From assembly GCF_003570995.1 (NCBI RefSeq), contig NZ_QXIY01000009.1:5294-39562 (forward strand): a DNA stretch of 34,269 nucleotides, written 5' to 3'. Source of the DNA: Candidatus Cryosericum septentrionale (GTDB lineage: Bacteria; Caldisericota; Caldisericia; Cryosericales; Cryosericaceae). The notes below the pieces were generated by a model that saw only the letters and a program-made list of their open reading frames with translations, made no database searches and was not told the DNA's origin. Positions 33,655 through 34,269 of the stretch are shown piece by piece; positions within the stretch are counted from its first letter, which is position 1, and every line of letters starts with the position of its first letter. The position numbers and the translations under genes were made by a program.

Positions 33655-33822
33655 GATTCCCGCCTTCGCGGGAATGACGGAGAGGGAGGGGAATGGCAAC
33701 TCGAAAGGTCCCTTTTTGTCGTCCTCGCGGATGCGGGGACCCATGCAATGATGCAAGGATGGATTCCCGGCTTCGCGGAGAAGCACCCCTCGCCTTGGAC
33801 AAAAGGGCTCGGGGGAATGACG
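33655..33822. repeat. REP-like cluster at the 3' end of paralog 3
   Basis: ATTCCCGC-cttc-GCGGGAAT lies near 33656. From 33717 the block GTCCTCGCGGATGCGGGGAC through GCTCGGGGGAATGACGG repeats the cluster behind paralog 2. Confidence 0.65.
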
Positions 33823-33833
33823 GAATCGCGAGA

Positions 33834-34269
33834 CTACGGGAGCAAATGAGTGATGGTGATGACGTGCTTAGCAGCATTCCAGGCCACGTCGCTGCCGAAT
33901 GACTCGGAGATGACGCGGAGAGGGACCATCGAACGACTGTTCTTGATGTACGGGGCAGCGTCCAGAGCAGTGATGTCGCCCTTGATGACTGCAGTTGCGT
34001 TGCCGATCTGAAGCATGATGATGGTACTCCCAAGGGTGATCGTGATGCCCCTGGTCTCAGGAAGCCACATAACCGTCGAACCAAAGGTCTCGGCGATGAA
34101 GCGAATCGGAACAAAGGTGCGGCCGGCGACGATTTCAGGTGCAGGGTCGACCTTGGTGGCGTGACCATCAACCATCACAATGTCGCTGCCAATAGTCAGG
34201 ACGACCACCCTCCTTGCCACAACAGGCACAACAGGGACCTTTACGATCGTGACAGCTCCGGCGGCGTTG
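33834..34269 (-). CDS. Copper-amine-oxidase-N-like C-terminal domain of a third surface-protein paralog (5' part outside window)
   Basis: 145 residues are visible, open to the right edge. VLTIGSDIVMVDGHATKVD begins the domain. RTFVPIRFIAETFGSTVMW and RSMVPLRVISESFGSDVAW are the two repeat cores, and the protein ends ITITHLLP like paralog 2. DNA identity with the other two paralogs is high across this domain. It is the first copy in transcription order of a three-gene tandem family. Confidence 0.85.
   Translation of the reverse strand, partial: NAAGAVTIVKVPVVPVVARRVVVLTIGSDIVMVDGHATKVDPAPEIVAGRTFVPIRFIAETFGSTVMWLPETRGITITLGSTIIMLQIGNATAVIKGDITALDAAPYIKNSRSMVPLRVISESFGSDVAWNAAKHVITITHLLP

Overview
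The window comes from a bacterial chromosome of moderately high GC, very probably an anaerobe. It carries a tungsten-type aldehyde ferredoxin oxidoreductase, a DivIC/FtsB gene followed by a YabR-like S1 gene as in Firmicutes, an M23 peptidase paired with a bactofilin, a DUF4446 gene, and large secreted proteins ending in copper-amine-oxidase-N-like domains. I cannot fix the phylum. A Firmicutes-like or Caldisericota/Cryosericota-like lineage would fit; this is inference only.

Layout. 1-2994 (minus): an operon of a GH4 glycosidase, a PIG-L/LmbE deacetylase and a BadF-type sugar kinase (cut by the window edge), with a promoter at 2967-2994. The set fits use of N-acetylated amino-sugar disaccharides. 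2991-5114 (minus): a decayed phage segment with a frameshifted winged-helix replication gene, a dnaB lacking its motor core, a small HTH gene and two small unknown genes. A perfect sigma70-type promoter (5139-5167) reads out of it on the plus strand towards an orphan family 5 peptide-binding protein (5544-7253).

7254-15990 is an accessory island. A 422-bp repeat occurs at 7866-8287 and, inverted, at 15137-15558. The roughly 6.85 kb between the copies holds a DUF819 membrane protein, a sphingosine-1-phosphate-lyase-like PLP enzyme, a NadE-family synthetase, a DegV protein and phage-like gene remnants. A serine-recombinase fragment, a perfect 28-bp palindrome and a dispersed 26-bp repeat lie just outside the left copy. 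An AT-rich flavin reductase gene (15988-16509) follows the right copy.

16938-26473 looks like core chromosome, all minus strand: a four-PAS hybrid histidine kinase, tRNA-Met(CAT), an S1-domain protein, FtsB/DivIC, aldehyde ferredoxin oxidoreductase, a DUF4388-like protein, bactofilin, an M23 peptidase and DUF4446.

26557-34269 holds three tandem paralogous secreted proteins (the third cut by the window edge). They share a C-terminal copper-amine-oxidase-N-like domain; the two complete ones also share a signal peptide, and their upstream spacers share tandem hairpins and a 99-bp block. The first has gained, or the second has lost, about 580 residues right after the signal peptide. Short palindromes of the form ATTCCCGC-N4-GCGGGAAT are scattered through the intergenic regions.
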